From contig NZ_BJZV01000006.1 in the NCBI RefSeq assembly GCF_007992215.1, positions 151,232 through 215,231 of the forward strand: a DNA stretch of 64,000 nt. Direction: 5' to 3'. A program made the translations under genes and the position numbers. This stretch comes from Methylobacterium gnaphalii (GTDB lineage: Bacteria; Pseudomonadota; Alphaproteobacteria; Rhizobiales; Beijerinckiaceae). Below are positions 31,656-41,698 of this stretch, one piece after another (the stretch's first letter is position 1; each line of letters starts with the position of its first letter). Under the pieces are notes generated by a model. It was not told where the DNA came from. It was given only the letters and a program-made list of their open reading frames with translations, and did no database searches.

Positions 31656-31689
31656 AAGCCCTGCTCCGCGCCCCGGATCAGGGCTTTTT
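31656..31689 (+). terminator. Rho-independent terminator after recA
   Basis: AAGCCCTG (31656-31663) pairs with CAGGGCTT (31679-31686), followed by TTT; the 15-base loop can pair further (TCCG with CGGA). It starts 24 bp after the recA stop. Confidence 0.8.
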
Positions 31690-31744
31690 CATGCTATCTG
31701 TCGGGACGTGTCATCAGTCGTTGGCAGCGTGACAGGGGAGCCTC

Positions 31745-34700
31745 GTGAGCGGCCGTTTCATTGTCGATCCGCTCACCTTGGAAGCGCAGCGCCGGGCAGC
31801 CGATCCGCGCGCTTCGGCCTGGGTCTCGGCCAATGCCGGCGCCGGCAAGACCAAGGTGCTCACCGACCGGGTCCTGCGCCTGCTGCTCGACGGCTCACCG
31901 CCGGGGCGCGTTCTCTGTCTCACCTTCACCAAGGCAGCGGCCGCCAATATGTCGATCCGCGTGTTCCAGCGGCTCGGCCGCTGGGTGACGCTCGACGACG
32001 AAACCTTGTCAGCCGAGCTGTTCGACCTGTCCGGCCGCAAGGCCTCGCGCCGGGAACTCAGCCGGGCGCGCCGGCTCTTCGCCCGTGCCGTCGAAACGCC
32101 TGGGGGCCTCAAGATCGAGACGCTACACGCGCTCTGTGAGCGCCTGCTACACATGTTCCCCTTCGAGGCGAACGTGCCTGCCCGCTTCCAGGTGCTCGAC
32201 GAGGACCAGACCCGCAACGCCTTCGCCGCACAGACCGACAGCGTGCTGGCCGATGCCATTCTCGGCCACCGGCCCGACCTGCGCATGGCGTTCGACGTCG
32301 TCGGTCCGGAGGCGAGTGGCGACGCCCTGCGCGATGCGCTCCGCCTGGCGATGCGCCGGCGCGCCTTCTTCGCCGATCCCGGGCATGCCCTGAAGAAGGG
32401 CCTCGCCGGTCTCGCCAAGAGCCTCGGCCTCGCGGAGGGCGAGACGGCCGACGCCATCGAGGAGCGGATCCTGACCGGCGGCTTGCTCGGCGACGACACC
32501 ATCGTCGCGGGCCTGCGCACCGGAAAGGTCACCGACGAGCGGCTGGCCGACGGCCTCGTGGCGGCGGCGCGCGCCAGTGTCCGGGCAGAGGCGCTGGACG
32601 CCTACCGCGCGATCTTCTTCACCGACGAGGACAAACCGCGAAAGGGCCTCGGCACCAAAGGCGTGCCGGAGGCCGTGCGCGAGCGCCTCATCGACGAGCA
32701 GGCGCGCCTCGTCCCGCTCTTCGACACGCTGCGAGCCGCGAGGGCCCATGCCCGCACCAGCGCACTCTTCCTGCTCGCGGCCGAGATCCATCGACGGGTC
32801 GAGACCGAGAAAGGTCGGCTCGGCGCCCTCGATTTCGACGACCTGATCCACAAGACCCTCGACCTGCTGCGCCGGGTCGAGGTGTCCTGGGTGCTGTACA
32901 AGCTCGACCGCGGCATCGATCACGTCCTCGTCGACGAGGCGCAGGACACGAACCCCGAGCAATGGGAGATCCTGCGCCGTATCACGGAGGAATTCGCGTC
33001 GGGCGACGGCGCGCGCGAGACCCTGCGCACGCGCTTCGCCGTGGGCGATCCGAAGCAGTCGATCTACAGCTTCCAGGGTGCCGAGCCACGAGAGTTCGAG
33101 GAGACTCGGCGCGACTGGCGCAAGGCCGCCGGCGATGCCGGCCTCGCCTTCGAGGATGTCGAGCTGCGGCTCTCCTTCCGCTCCACCGCCGGCGTGCTGC
33201 GGGCGGTCGACGCGGTCTTTGCCCTGCCGGAGCATTTTCAGGGCCTCTCCTTCGCCGACACGGCGGTCGGCACGGTTCACGGCTCGGCGCGTGGCCCCGC
33301 GCCCGGAGCCGTCGAACTTTGGCCGATCGCCGAGCCGGCCGAGGAGCCCGATGCCGATGCCTGGGCCGCCCCCGTCGACTCGCCTGAGCCCAACGCACCC
33401 CCGATCCTCGTCGCCCGCCGCGTCGCGCGCGCGGTACGCGACTGGACGACCACGGGCGATGCCTGCGGCCGGGTCTGGCGGCCGGGCGATGTGCTGATCC
33501 TGGTGCGCAAGCGCTCGGCGGCTTTCGAGGAAGTCATTCGCGCCCTCAAGGCGCTCAACGTCCCGGTCGCGGGTCAGGACCGCCTGGAGGTCGCCGGCCA
33601 TATCGCCGTGCTCGATCTTGTCGCCGCCGGCCGCGCCGGACTGCTGCCGGCCGACGACTTGACGCTCGCCACCGCTCTCAAGACGCCGCTGGTCGGGCTC
33701 ACGGATGACGACCTCGTGCGCATCGCCAGCCGCCGCTCCGAGGCGGAAACCCTGGAGGACGCACTCACTCGCCACGCGGAGGCCGGAGACCCGGCCGCCC
33801 AACGCGGGCATGCCATGCTCAGGGTCTGGATCGCTCTGGCGGCCGAGCAGGGGCCTTTCGGTTTCTACGCCGCGCTGCTCGGGCCGCTCGGTGGGCGCAA
33901 GGCTCTGGTGGCCCGGCTCGGCGGCGAGGCGGGCGATGCCATCGACGTGTTTCTCGCAGCCGCCCAGGCCTTCGAGGGCGGCGGCGACGCGCCGAGCCTT
34001 GGCACCTTCCTTTCCCGCTACGTGGCGCGGCCCGGCCGCGGCGAATCGAGCCACACCGTCAAGCGCGACATGGAATCGGGGCGCGACGAGATCCGCGTCA
34101 TGACGGTGCACGGCGCCAAGGGCCTGGAGGCGCCGGTGGTGGTGCTGATCGACGGCTGCGAGCCGCTCGGCCGCAACGACCCAGCTCTGCTGCCGCTGGC
34201 CACCGCAGCGGTCCCACCGGTCTGGATCGCCGGCCGCGTCCAGGATTGTGCGGCGACGACCGAGGCACGCGCCACCCTGCATGCCCGTGCACGCGAGGAG
34301 CACAACCGCCTGCTCTACGTGGCCATGACCCGCGCGGCCGATCACCTGGTCATCGCGCCCTATCGCGGCGCAACCCTCGAAACGCCCGCCTCGTGGTGTG
34401 AGATGGTGCGGATCGGCCTGGAGCGCGGCCTCGGGCCGGGCGAGTCTCTGGAGACCGCACACGGCCCCATCACCCTCTGGCGCGATGCCGTCGCCAGTAT
34501 CGCTCTCTCAGAGGAAGCGCCGGCGGCGCCTGGAGCCGCGGCCGCGCTTCCGGACTGGCTGCATCGTCCGGCAGAACCGGAGAGCCAACCCGCGCCGCCG
34601 GTCAGCCCGTCGGGTGCCCTTGCTGCGGCCGATGGCCGACGTGATCCCGGCCGTCGCGAGGCGGCGGCCGAGGCGCGGCGGCGGGGCAAGCTGATCCACT

Positions 34701-35194
34701 CGCTGATGGAGCACCTGCCGCGGCTCGCAGCCGATAAGCGGGAGGAAGCCGCGACCCGCTTCGTCGCGGCACGGGCTCCGGCAATGCCGGCACCGAAGCG
34801 CGAGGCCCTGGTCACGGCCTGCCTGCGCCTGTTCGACGAGCCGGATCTCGCTCCGCTCTTCGCACCCGAGGCGAAGGCGGAGGTGACGCTCTCCGGCAGC
34901 GTCATCCTCCAGGGCCGGGAGCGGCGGGTCTTCGGCCGGGTCGACCGCCTCACCCTGGACGGCGATCGGGTACTGGTCTGCGACTTCAAGACGGGGCGGC
35001 CACCGGCCGAGACCGGACCGCTGCCGGAAGCCGAGACGGCACAGATCGCCCTCTACGCGGTCCTGCTGGAGCAGATCTATCCGGGGCGCCAGATCGTGCC
35101 GATGCTGGTCTGGACTGCGGGACCGGTGCTTCGCCGACTCGACCGGGTGGATATCGACACGGCCCTCGCGACGATCGGCTTCGAGGCGGCCTAA
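31745..35194 (+). CDS. addA: Double-strand break repair helicase-nuclease AddA
   Basis: The 1149-residue UvrD-family helicase has Walker A NAGAGKTK (30-37), helicase motif LCLTFTKAAAANM, Walker B HVLVDEAQDTNPEQW, GDPKQSIYSFQGAEP and VMTVHGAKGLEAPVV. The C-terminal RecB-type nuclease domain has DFKTG near 1080 and a following QIALY. AddAB resects broken ends for RecA loading. The start is GTG 31745 after GGGGAG. AddB normally lies immediately upstream in alphaproteobacteria, but here recA does, so addB must be elsewhere. Confidence 0.92.
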   Translation: MSGRFIVDPLTLEAQRRAADPRASAWVSANAGAGKTKVLTDRVLRLLLDGSPPGRVLCLTFTKAAAANMSIRVFQRLGRWVTLDDETLSAELFDLSGRKASRRELSRARRLFARAVETPGGLKIETLHALCERLLHMFPFEANVPARFQVLDEDQTRNAFAAQTDSVLADAILGHRPDLRMAFDVVGPEASGDALRDALRLAMRRRAFFADPGHALKKGLAGLAKSLGLAEGETADAIEERILTGGLLGDDTIVAGLRTGKVTDERLADGLVAAARASVRAEALDAYRAIFFTDEDKPRKGLGTKGVPEAVRERLIDEQARLVPLFDTLRAARAHARTSALFLLAAEIHRRVETEKGRLGALDFDDLIHKTLDLLRRVEVSWVLYKLDRGIDHVLVDEAQDTNPEQWEILRRITEEFASGDGARETLRTRFAVGDPKQSIYSFQGAEPREFEETRRDWRKAAGDAGLAFEDVELRLSFRSTAGVLRAVDAVFALPEHFQGLSFADTAVGTVHGSARGPAPGAVELWPIAEPAEEPDADAWAAPVDSPEPNAPPILVARRVARAVRDWTTTGDACGRVWRPGDVLILVRKRSAAFEEVIRALKALNVPVAGQDRLEVAGHIAVLDLVAAGRAGLLPADDLTLATALKTPLVGLTDDDLVRIASRRSEAETLEDALTRHAEAGDPAAQRGHAMLRVWIALAAEQGPFGFYAALLGPLGGRKALVARLGGEAGDAIDVFLAAAQAFEGGGDAPSLGTFLSRYVARPGRGESSHTVKRDMESGRDEIRVMTVHGAKGLEAPVVVLIDGCEPLGRNDPALLPLATAAVPPVWIAGRVQDCAATTEARATLHARAREEHNRLLYVAMTRAADHLVIAPYRGATLETPASWCEMVRIGLERGLGPGESLETAHGPITLWRDAVASIALSEEAPAAPGAAAALPDWLHRPAEPESQPAPPVSPSGALAAADGRRDPGRREAAAEARRRGKLIHSLMEHLPRLAADKREEAATRFVAARAPAMPAPKREALVTACLRLFDEPDLAPLFAPEAKAEVTLSGSVILQGRERRVFGRVDRLTLDGDRVLVCDFKTGRPPAETGPLPEAETAQIALYAVLLEQIYPGRQIVPMLVWTAGPVLRRLDRVDIDTALATIGFEAA

Positions 35195-35425
35195 ACGACC
35201 GAGACCGTACAAAAGCTCAAATTTTTTGGTTTCGCCGCTAGCCCGCCAAACCATTGATCGGGGGAGGTTTTGCCTGCGCGGAATGCCGAGCCGGCCAATT
35301 CAGTTTACGGCCAAGCTGTGGCGCTGGAGCCTCGTTCGCGATAAAACTGTCGGGCTTGGCGAGTCGGCGCGCAGACCCTCCAGGCGCCCACTGACGACGT
35401 TCGTTGCAAGCCAAGGGGGTGCCCA

Positions 35426-35653
35426 TTGACCACGCAGAACATCACCGTGACGGCACGTGAGCGCGATACGCTACTGGCGGCTCTGCGCTACTACCAGTTC
35501 TACCGGATGCAGGGCCATCCGTTCGATCCGCAGCAGGACCATCTGATCGACATCATCGCCCAATCCGCGGGTGATCCCCTCGACTTGGCCGAGATCGACG
35601 ACCTCTGTGCCGGCCTCAACGGCAACAAGCACGCGCTCGGCATCGCCGCCTGA
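35426..35653 (+). CDS. Small conserved-looking hypothetical protein
   Basis: The 75-residue protein has no recognised domain. It looks globular and helical (ARERDTLLAALRYYQFYRMQ, then acidic LDLAEIDDLCAGL). The TTG start at 35426 is supported by AAGGGGG six bases upstream. It sits 231 bp after addA; that gap holds no gene or clear element. Confidence 0.6.
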   Translation: MTTQNITVTARERDTLLAALRYYQFYRMQGHPFDPQQDHLIDIIAQSAGDPLDLAEIDDLCAGLNGNKHALGIAA

Positions 35654-35708
35654 AGCTGGCCAATTGTGGGGCGGCACGCGCCGCCCCCGCGACCTTTTCT
35701 TCCAAAGC

Positions 35709-35936
35709 TCAGTAACGCGCAAAGAGCGGCAGCGCAGAGGATGTCGGCATTCCAGCCACCCCTTGGACGGTCACCGCGCTGACGGGACCGTCGCCCCCCG
35801 CCTGGGCGAGACGCTGCACGAACATCTTCTGTGAGCCGGGAAGCGGGCGCTGTACCGCCTTGACGATCGACGGTGCCACCAGCGCATAGGCCGCCATGAG
35901 TGCGCCGGCCGCGCAGATTGTCATGACGTCGCGCAT
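35709..35936 (-). CDS. Small exported or membrane-anchored hypothetical protein
   Basis: The 75-residue protein has an N-terminal hydrophobic segment (VMTICAAGALMAAYALVAP), which is a signal peptide or single anchor, then a basic KAVQRPLPGSQKMFVQRLAQ stretch. ATG 35936 is preferred to a longer frame (35999) because it places the hydrophobic segment first. No family recognised. It is convergent with the preceding small gene. Confidence 0.5.
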   Translation of the reverse strand: MRDVMTICAAGALMAAYALVAPSIVKAVQRPLPGSQKMFVQRLAQAGGDGPVSAVTVQGVAGMPTSSALPLFARY

Positions 35937-36159
35937 GATGCCCCATCCCCTCGGTCTGGTCTCGAGCGAAGCCTTGGTGGCTTCCCTGCGGAGGGTCATA
36001 CGCGCGGCTGCTTTACCCGAATCTTGCGTCGAAGGCCGCAGATCATGGTGACCTGCCGTCAGGGTTAAGAGGCTCTTCTCTCCTCACGGGCCAGGCCTGA
36101 AACGTTCCGGAGAGCTGCAGAGCGTCCGAAAGGGCGCTCCGCATACCGACCGGTCGCCT

Positions 36160-36528
36160 TCAGTGGGCGCCGTCGAGATTCGTCTTCGCGCGGCCGACCG
36201 CGTCCATGCAGCCCTTCTCGTCGCCCTTGCCCTGGGCGGTGCGCGCCTCATCGAGCGCGATCTTGGCGGCCTGCGCCTTGTCGGCGCCCTTGCCGGCATC
36301 GGTGGATTTCTCGGGCGGCACGGCTGACGCTTCGCCCGATGCACCGGTCTTGCCCTGACCACCCCGTGCGGCTGCTTCATGCTGACCGGCCGAGTTGGCA
36401 GAGATCGCCTGCTTGCTCTGCTCTTGCACCTTGCCGGAGAGCGCATCGATCTCGTTCAAGCAGGGTGAGGCCGTGGCCGGTGCTGCGAGAGCGATCAGCA
36501 GGGTGGCAAGGCACACGGTACGCGTCAT
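36160..36528 (-). CDS. Small secreted hypothetical protein
   Basis: The 122-residue protein has a signal peptide (MTRTVCLATLLIALAAPATA). The mature part has one Cys near each end (PCLNEID; KGCMDAVGRAK), a low-complexity Gly/Ala/Lys-rich middle and helical ends. AAGGAACG precedes the ATG at 36528. It lies downstream of the molybdenum hydroxylase operon but is separated from it by a palindromic element, so it is probably independent. Confidence 0.6.
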   Translation of the reverse strand: MTRTVCLATLLIALAAPATASPCLNEIDALSGKVQEQSKQAISANSAGQHEAAARGGQGKTGASGEASAVPPEKSTDAGKGADKAQAAKIALDEARTAQGKGDEKGCMDAVGRAKTNLDGAH

Positions 36529-36562
36529 CAAACGTTCCTTTGCAGCAGATGGTCGACCTCGG

Positions 36563-36589
36563 CCGTCATTGCTTCGCTCGCAATGACGG
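36563..36589. repeat. Extragenic palindrome (REP-like)
   Basis: CCGTCATTGC and GCAATGACGG form a perfect 10-bp stem around TTCGCTC. The sequence CGTCATTGCGAGCGAAGCAA, read on the minus strand, matches a palindromic repeat I recall as common between genes in many alphaproteobacteria. It lies 40 bp after the molybdenum hydroxylase stop and could also protect mRNA 3' ends. Confidence 0.6.
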
Positions 36590-36628
36590 GAGACGGGGAA
36601 CAACCCCGCCTCCGTCTTCTTCAGAAGG

Positions 36629-38974
36629 TCAGCTTGAGAGCTGGTCCTTGATCGGCAACTGCCGGATGCGGCGACCGGTTGCGGCGAAGACCGCGTTGGC
36701 GATGGCCGGCGCCACCGGCGGCACGCCGGGCTCACCGACGCCGCCGAGCGGACCGTTGAAGTCGCCCGAGCCGAGCAGGTGCACCCTGAGCGTCTTCGGG
36801 GCGGCGTCCATGCGCACCACCTCGTAGCCGTCGAAGTTGTTCTGCTCGGCACGGCCGTTCTTGAAGGTGATCTGCGAGGACAGGGCGAGGCCCATGCCCA
36901 TCACCACGGCGCCTTCCATCTGCGAACGTACCCGCTCCGGATTGACCTGGGCGCCCGAGTCGATGGCGATGTCGATCGCGTGCACCTTGACCTCCCCGCG
37001 CTCGTCGACCTCCACCTCGGCCGCCACCGCCGTGTAGGTGACGAAGCTGTAGTGACCGGCGATGCCGAGACCCCGACCCTTCGGCAGCTTGCGGCCCCAG
37101 CCGGCGCCCTTGGCCGCCGCCTGGATCACGCCCTTCAGGCGCGCCGTGTCGATCGGGTAGCGCGCAGGATCCTCGCCGTAATTCCAGACATCGCCGATCG
37201 TGGTCGGGTCGACCTTCCGGTCGGGCCCGATCAGGGCGAGCAGGTATTCCAGCGGCTCCTTGCCCGCCGCATGGGCGAGCTCGGCCACGAAGGACTGGAT
37301 CGCGAAGGCGTGCGGGATGTTGGAGACCGAGCGGAACCAGCCGATGCGCACATGCGCGGCCGCTTCCGGGTTCTCGAGCCGGACGTTGGGCAGGTTTAGC
37401 GGCAGGTTGGTCAGGCCCATGCCGAGCTCAAACGGCAACTCGTGCTTCGGATCGGGCGCGAAGATCGAGCCGATCGTCGGCGCGGTCGAGCGGTGTAGCC
37501 AGGCGACCGGCATGCCCTTGTCGTCGAGGCCAGCCTCCAGGCGTTCCACCGAGATGGTGTGGTAGTAGCCGTGGTGGAGGTCGTCCTCGCGGGTCCAAGT
37601 GAGCTTGACCGGAGCGCCGCCGACGGCCTGCGAGCAGAGTGCCGCCTCGACGACATAGTCCGGCTTCGACTTGCGGCCGAAGCCGCCGCCGAGCAGCGTG
37701 ACGTTCACCTTCACCTTCTCCTTGGGAAGGTTGAGGCGCTTCATCAGCCGGTCATTGGCCGCCTGCGGACCCTGCGTGCAGGCCCAGGCCTCGCAGAAGC
37801 CGTCCTTGACCTGTGCCACGGCTGCCGGCGGCTCCATCGGAGCCTGGGCGAGGTGGGGCACGAAGTACTCGGCCTGCAGCTTGGTCTTCGCCTTGGCCAT
37901 GGCGCCATCGACGTCGCCCTGGTTACGTACGACCTTGCCCGGCTGGCGGGCCGCCGCTTCCAGCTCCTTGCGGAAGGCGGTGGTGTCGTAGTTCGCGTTC
38001 GGGCCGTCATCCCACTCGATCTTGAGGGCCTCTCGGCCCTTCATGGCGGCCCAGGTGTTCTTGGCCACCACCGCGATGCCACCGAGGGGCATGAATTCCG
38101 AGGGGATCTCGCCGCCCTCGATTTTCACGGTCTTCACGACGCCGGGGACCTTCAGGGTCGCGGAATCGTCGAAGCTCTTCACCTTGCCGCCATAGACGGC
38201 CGGGCGCGCCACGACGGCATAGAGCATGCCATCGAGCTTTGTATCGAGGCCGTAGATCGCCTTGCCGGTGGTGATGTCGTGGTTGTCGATGAGGCCGATC
38301 TTGCCCTTTCCGATGTAGCGGAAGGCTTTCGGATCCTTGAGCTTGACGCTCTCGCGGGCGGGTACGGGCAGCTCGGCTGCCGTCGCCGCGAACTCTCCGT
38401 AACCGGCTTTCTTCCCGGACTTCGCATGGCTGATGACGTGGTTCTCGGCCGTGACCTCGCTCTCCGGCACGCCCCATTTCTTGGCGGCAGCCTGGATCAG
38501 CATCAGCCGTGCCGCCGCACCGGCATGGCGGAAATGCTGGAAGAAGTGGCGAAGGCTGCGCGAGCCGTCGGTGTCCTGGTTGCCGAAGCGAGTCTCGTCG
38601 CCCCAGGCCTGGACGACCTTGACCTTCGACCAGTCGGCCTCGAGTTCGTCGGCGACGGTGAAGGCGATCGAGGTGCGCACGCCCGTGCCCATCTCGGAGC
38701 GATGGTTGGTGACGGTGACGGTGCCGTCGGCAGCGATGGCGACGAAGATCTTGGGATCGTCCTGCCAGCCATGCGGCATGCCGTCGGCGCCGTATTTCTT
38801 CTCCTTCTGCTCCTTGGTCTGGCCTTCGTCGGCGCGAGCGTCACGCAGCGAGAGGGCGAGAACCAGGGCGCCGAGGCCGCCGAGCGTGGCGCGCCGGCTG
38901 ACATTGTCGAGAAGGGCAGGGGCCTTCGAGGAGGTGGCCGCGATGTCGGCCATGAGTTTTGCGTCGTGGATCAC
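36629..38974 (-). CDS. Molybdopterin-binding (beta) subunit of a xanthine dehydrogenase-family oxidoreductase, IorB type
   Basis: The 781-residue Moco subunit resembles the isoquinoline 1-oxidoreductase/aldehyde oxidase family. A Tat signal ([17 protein letters not shown]) shows periplasmic export. Motifs include [38 protein letters not shown] and the catalytic-Glu region [15 protein letters not shown] near the C-terminus. With the upstream 2Fe-2S subunit it should hydroxylate an aldehyde or N-heterocycle; the substrate is unknown. The GTG start at 38974 overlaps the alpha-subunit stop (GTGA), implying coupled translation and correcting a longer frame to 39052. No cytochrome c subunit or Moco chaperone is adjacent. 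Confidence 0.88.
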   Translation of the reverse strand: MIHDAKLMADIAATSSKAPALLDNVSRRATLGGLGALVLALSLRDARADEGQTKEQKEKKYGADGMPHGWQDDPKIFVAIAADGTVTVTNHRSEMGTGVRTSIAFTVADELEADWSKVKVVQAWGDETRFGNQDTDGSRSLRHFFQHFRHAGAAARLMLIQAAAKKWGVPESEVTAENHVISHAKSGKKAGYGEFAATAAELPVPARESVKLKDPKAFRYIGKGKIGLIDNHDITTGKAIYGLDTKLDGMLYAVVARPAVYGGKVKSFDDSATLKVPGVVKTVKIEGGEIPSEFMPLGGIAVVAKNTWAAMKGREALKIEWDDGPNANYDTTAFRKELEAAARQPGKVVRNQGDVDGAMAKAKTKLQAEYFVPHLAQAPMEPPAAVAQVKDGFCEAWACTQGPQAANDRLMKRLNLPKEKVKVNVTLLGGGFGRKSKPDYVVEAALCSQAVGGAPVKLTWTREDDLHHGYYHTISVERLEAGLDDKGMPVAWLHRSTAPTIGSIFAPDPKHELPFELGMGLTNLPLNLPNVRLENPEAAAHVRIGWFRSVSNIPHAFAIQSFVAELAHAAGKEPLEYLLALIGPDRKVDPTTIGDVWNYGEDPARYPIDTARLKGVIQAAAKGAGWGRKLPKGRGLGIAGHYSFVTYTAVAAEVEVDERGEVKVHAIDIAIDSGAQVNPERVRSQMEGAVVMGMGLALSSQITFKNGRAEQNNFDGYEVVRMDAAPKTLRVHLLGSGDFNGPLGGVGEPGVPPVAPAIANAVFAATGRRIRQLPIKDQLSS

Positions 38975-39447
38975 AGCTTGCCTCCCTCGTTGGAGGCCGG
39001 CTGGCCAGCGGCCTGATGAATCGCCGCGCGGATGCGCGGGTAGGTGCCACATCGACAGATGTTGCCGCTCATCGCCTCGTCAATCTCGGCGTCGGTGGGC
39101 TTGGGCGTGTCCTTGAGGAGCGAGGCGGCCTGCATGATCTGGCCGCACTGGCAGTAGCCGCACTGCGACACGTTGAGGTCGCGCCAAGCGACCTGAACCG
39201 GATGGTTGCCGTCGGGCGAAAGCCCTTCGATTGTCAGCACCTCCTGGCCCTCGGCCGCCGAGATCGGCGTCGTGCAGGAGCGGGTCGCGGTGCCGCCGAG
39301 ATGAATCGTGCAGGCGCCGCAGGCTGCGATACCGCAGCCGAACTTCACGCCGGTGAAGCCGAGTTCGTCACGCAGGTACCAGAGCAGCGGCATGTCAGGG
39401 TCGCCGTCGAAGCTTCGCTCCGCCCCGTTCACGGTAAGTTTGATCAT
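38971..39447 (-). CDS. 2Fe-2S (alpha) subunit of a xanthine dehydrogenase-family oxidoreductase
   Basis: The 158-residue protein has two [2Fe-2S] clusters: a plant-type site [13 protein letters not shown] with a later Cys, and the helical-domain site CGYCQCGQ plus CRCGTY. It passes electrons from the Mo site. It is first in the two-gene operon. It has no signal peptide, so it is probably exported by hitch-hiking with the Tat-signal beta subunit. Confidence 0.92.
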   Translation of the reverse strand: MIKLTVNGAERSFDGDPDMPLLWYLRDELGFTGVKFGCGIAACGACTIHLGGTATRSCTTPISAAEGQEVLTIEGLSPDGNHPVQVAWRDLNVSQCGYCQCGQIMQAASLLKDTPKPTDAEIDEAMSGNICRCGTYPRIRAAIHQAAGQPASNEGGKL

Positions 39448-39797
39448 CAGGTCTTCCCGTCGAGAGACTGCCGCGCACCGGGCGACGCGCGGATCGTATC
39501 GGTGTCAGAGGGCGATCTGCTGGGCGCGAAAGGCACGAGCGATCACCGAATGATGCGGACGAATCCGCCCCCGCCGCGCCGCCTGCGCCAACGGGAGCAC
39601 AAAGGCCCCCGCCTTCGCGCCACATCTTGGAATGGGAATAATCTATCCGTGCCCAGGATGTTCAAGCAATGCAGGACAGGGCAGGCATTTCGCCTCGGGG
39701 TTGCGTGCAGGGCTGGCAACGTGAGGTTTCGCACATGGCGACAAGGTCATCCTGGTCATTGCGTCGGATCGCGAAAACACTGCTACGACGCCCGAAA
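39448..39797. other. Intergenic region between the molybdenum hydroxylase and sirtuin genes
   Basis: 350 bp without a supported gene. It contains a candidate promoter for the hydroxylase operon at 39638-39665. I see no palindrome or RNA gene. Confidence 0.45.
39638..39665 (-). promoter_or_regulatory. Candidate promoter for the molybdenum hydroxylase operon
   Basis: Read on the minus strand, TTGAAC (39665-39660), a 16-bp spacer and GATTAT (39643-39638) resemble -35 and -10 elements. It lies about 190 bp before the alpha-subunit start. Eye-matched only. Confidence 0.3.
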
Positions 39798-40529
39798 TCA
39801 CGATGATGAGGCGCCTTGGTTTCGGGAACGCCCTTCCACCCATTGCGGCACCACCACGCTTGCTGGCCCATAGTGCGCCTCGTCAAAATGCGTGGTGTTG
39901 TCCGAGGGTTCGAGGTTGAGCTCGCAGGTTGGGATGCCGAGCGCTCGCGCCAGGGCGACGTACCCAGCGGCCGGATAGACTGCGCCCGATGTGCCGATTG
40001 CCACGAACAGGTCGGCCGCGCGCAGGGCCGCGTCAATGGCATCCAGGTGCTTGGGCATCTCGCCGAACCAGACGATGTCGGGACGCATGCTGCCAGTCTC
40101 GCCGCAAGCGGGGCAGGGCGTGGCGACGAGGAGGTCGTCCTGCCAGGGCATAACGGCGTCGCAGGCCAGACAGCGCGCCTTGAGGATCTCGCCATGCATG
40201 TGCGTGACGGCGCGGCTACCCGCCCGCTCGTGTAGGTCGTCGACATTCTGCGTACAGAGAAAGAGCGTCGCGCCGCGCTCGTGCAGGCCGTTTTCGAGCC
40301 GGGCCAAGGCCGTATGCGCGGCATTGGGCGAGGCCGCGACCACCCCGCTGCGGCGTAGGTTGTAGAACTCATGGACGAGTTCGGGGTCGCGGGCGAAAGC
40401 CTCCGGGGTGGCGAGCTGCATCGGGTCGAAGCGGCTCCAGATCCCGCCGCGATCGCGGAAGGTGCCGAGCCCGCTCTCGGCGGAAATGCCGGCCCCAGTC
40501 AGCACGAACACTCGTTGCAGAGCCGTCAT
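39798..40529 (-). CDS. cobB: NAD-dependent protein deacylase (sirtuin)
   Basis: The 243-residue sirtuin has NAD-binding GAGISAESGLGTFR (12-25), TQNVDDLH (93-100), catalytic His112, four zinc Cys (120, 123, 139, 142) and GTSGAVYPAAG. Tyr56 and Arg59 in FYNLRR match the class III (CobB/SIRT5-like) pair linked to desuccinylation as well as deacetylation. Full length. It stands alone on the minus strand; the next rightward gene starts 164 bp away. Confidence 0.92.
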   Translation of the reverse strand: MTALQRVFVLTGAGISAESGLGTFRDRGGIWSRFDPMQLATPEAFARDPELVHEFYNLRRSGVVAASPNAAHTALARLENGLHERGATLFLCTQNVDDLHERAGSRAVTHMHGEILKARCLACDAVMPWQDDLLVATPCPACGETGSMRPDIVWFGEMPKHLDAIDAALRAADLFVAIGTSGAVYPAAGYVALARALGIPTCELNLEPSDNTTHFDEAHYGPASVVVPQWVEGRSRNQGASSS

Positions 40530-40693
40530 CGCACACGCCTTTCATCAGGACAGGAGCAACGCCGCTGCCGCCCGAAATGAACTCCATGCCCGTCTTCAAC
40601 GACAGTCTTCGCAGAAGTGTGCGGCGTTACTTTCAACGGATGCGCGCGGCACCATAAGGTGAAGCTCGTTCGCGGAACCAGTCGGGGGCCTCC

Positions 40694-41698
40694 ATGACCA
40701 TTTCGATCGGTGTGAGCGCCGTTGCGATCGCCTTCGCGCTGCTCGTCATCGTCACGCTGGCCATCGGCATCCGCACCATCCCGCAGGGCTACGTCCACAC
40801 GGTGGAGCGCTTCGGGCGTTACAACCGGTCCCTGCAATCCGGGCTCGGGCTGATCATTCCCTATATCGAGCGCGTCGGCCGCCGGGTGAATGTCATGGAA
40901 CAGGTCGTCGAGGTGCCGAGCCAGGAGGCCTTTACCCGCGACAATGCCGGTGTGCGGATCGACGCGGTGGTGTTCTACCAGGTGCTCGACGCGGCCCGCG
41001 CCTCCTACGAGATCTCGAACCTCGAAACGGCGCTGCTGACGCTGACCATGACCAACATCCGCACCGTGGTCGGCTCGATGGATCTCGATCAGCTGCTCTC
41101 GCACCGGGACGAGATCAACGACCGCCTGTTGCAGGTGCTCGATGCCGCCGGCGCGCCCTGGGGCGTTAAGATGAACCGCGTCGAGATCAAGGACATCCTC
41201 CCGCCGGCCGACCTCGCCGGCTCGATGGCCCGCCAGATGAAGGCCGAGCGTGAGAAGCGCGCCTCGGTGCTGGAGGCCGAGGGCCAGCGCCAGGCCGAGA
41301 TCCTTCGCGCAGAGGGTCGTAAGCAATCGGCGATCCTGGAGGCCGAGGGCCGCAGGGAGGCTGCCTTCCGCGATGCCGAGGCCCGAGAGCGCTCCGCGGA
41401 GGCCGAGGCGAAGGCGACGGGCATGGTCAGCGAAGCCATTGCCAAGGGCGATCTTGCGGCGGCGAACTTCCTGGTGGCCGAGAAATACGTGGAGGCGGTC
41501 AAGGCGATCGCCACGGCGCCGAACCAGCGGGTTGTCGTCGTGCCGATCGAGGCTGCCGCGCTTGCCGGTACGCTCGGCGGTATCGCGGAGATCACGCGCA
41601 GCGTCTTCGGTGAGGGCGGCGCGGGGCAGGGCGCTCGCAGCACCGGCTTGCCGCCGCGCGTCGGCGCTCCTGCGGCCAAGTCCTCGACGACGCCATGA
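40694..41698 (+). CDS. SPFH/Band 7 (stomatin-like) membrane protein, QmcA type
   Basis: The 334-residue protein has one N-terminal membrane helix (about 5-27), the SPFH domain starting at RTIPQGYVHTVERFGRYN, a long charged coiled coil with the repeated EAEGRRQAE-type pattern (about 180-250) and a small C-terminal hydrophobic stretch. SPFH proteins form large ring assemblies that organise membranes and proteases. It overlaps its NfeD partner (ATGA), the standard slipin/NfeD pairing. Confidence 0.9.
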   Translation: MTISIGVSAVAIAFALLVIVTLAIGIRTIPQGYVHTVERFGRYNRSLQSGLGLIIPYIERVGRRVNVMEQVVEVPSQEAFTRDNAGVRIDAVVFYQVLDAARASYEISNLETALLTLTMTNIRTVVGSMDLDQLLSHRDEINDRLLQVLDAAGAPWGVKMNRVEIKDILPPADLAGSMARQMKAEREKRASVLEAEGQRQAEILRAEGRKQSAILEAEGRREAAFRDAEARERSAEAEAKATGMVSEAIAKGDLAAANFLVAEKYVEAVKAIATAPNQRVVVVPIEAAALAGTLGGIAEITRSVFGEGGAGQGARSTGLPPRVGAPAAKSSTTP

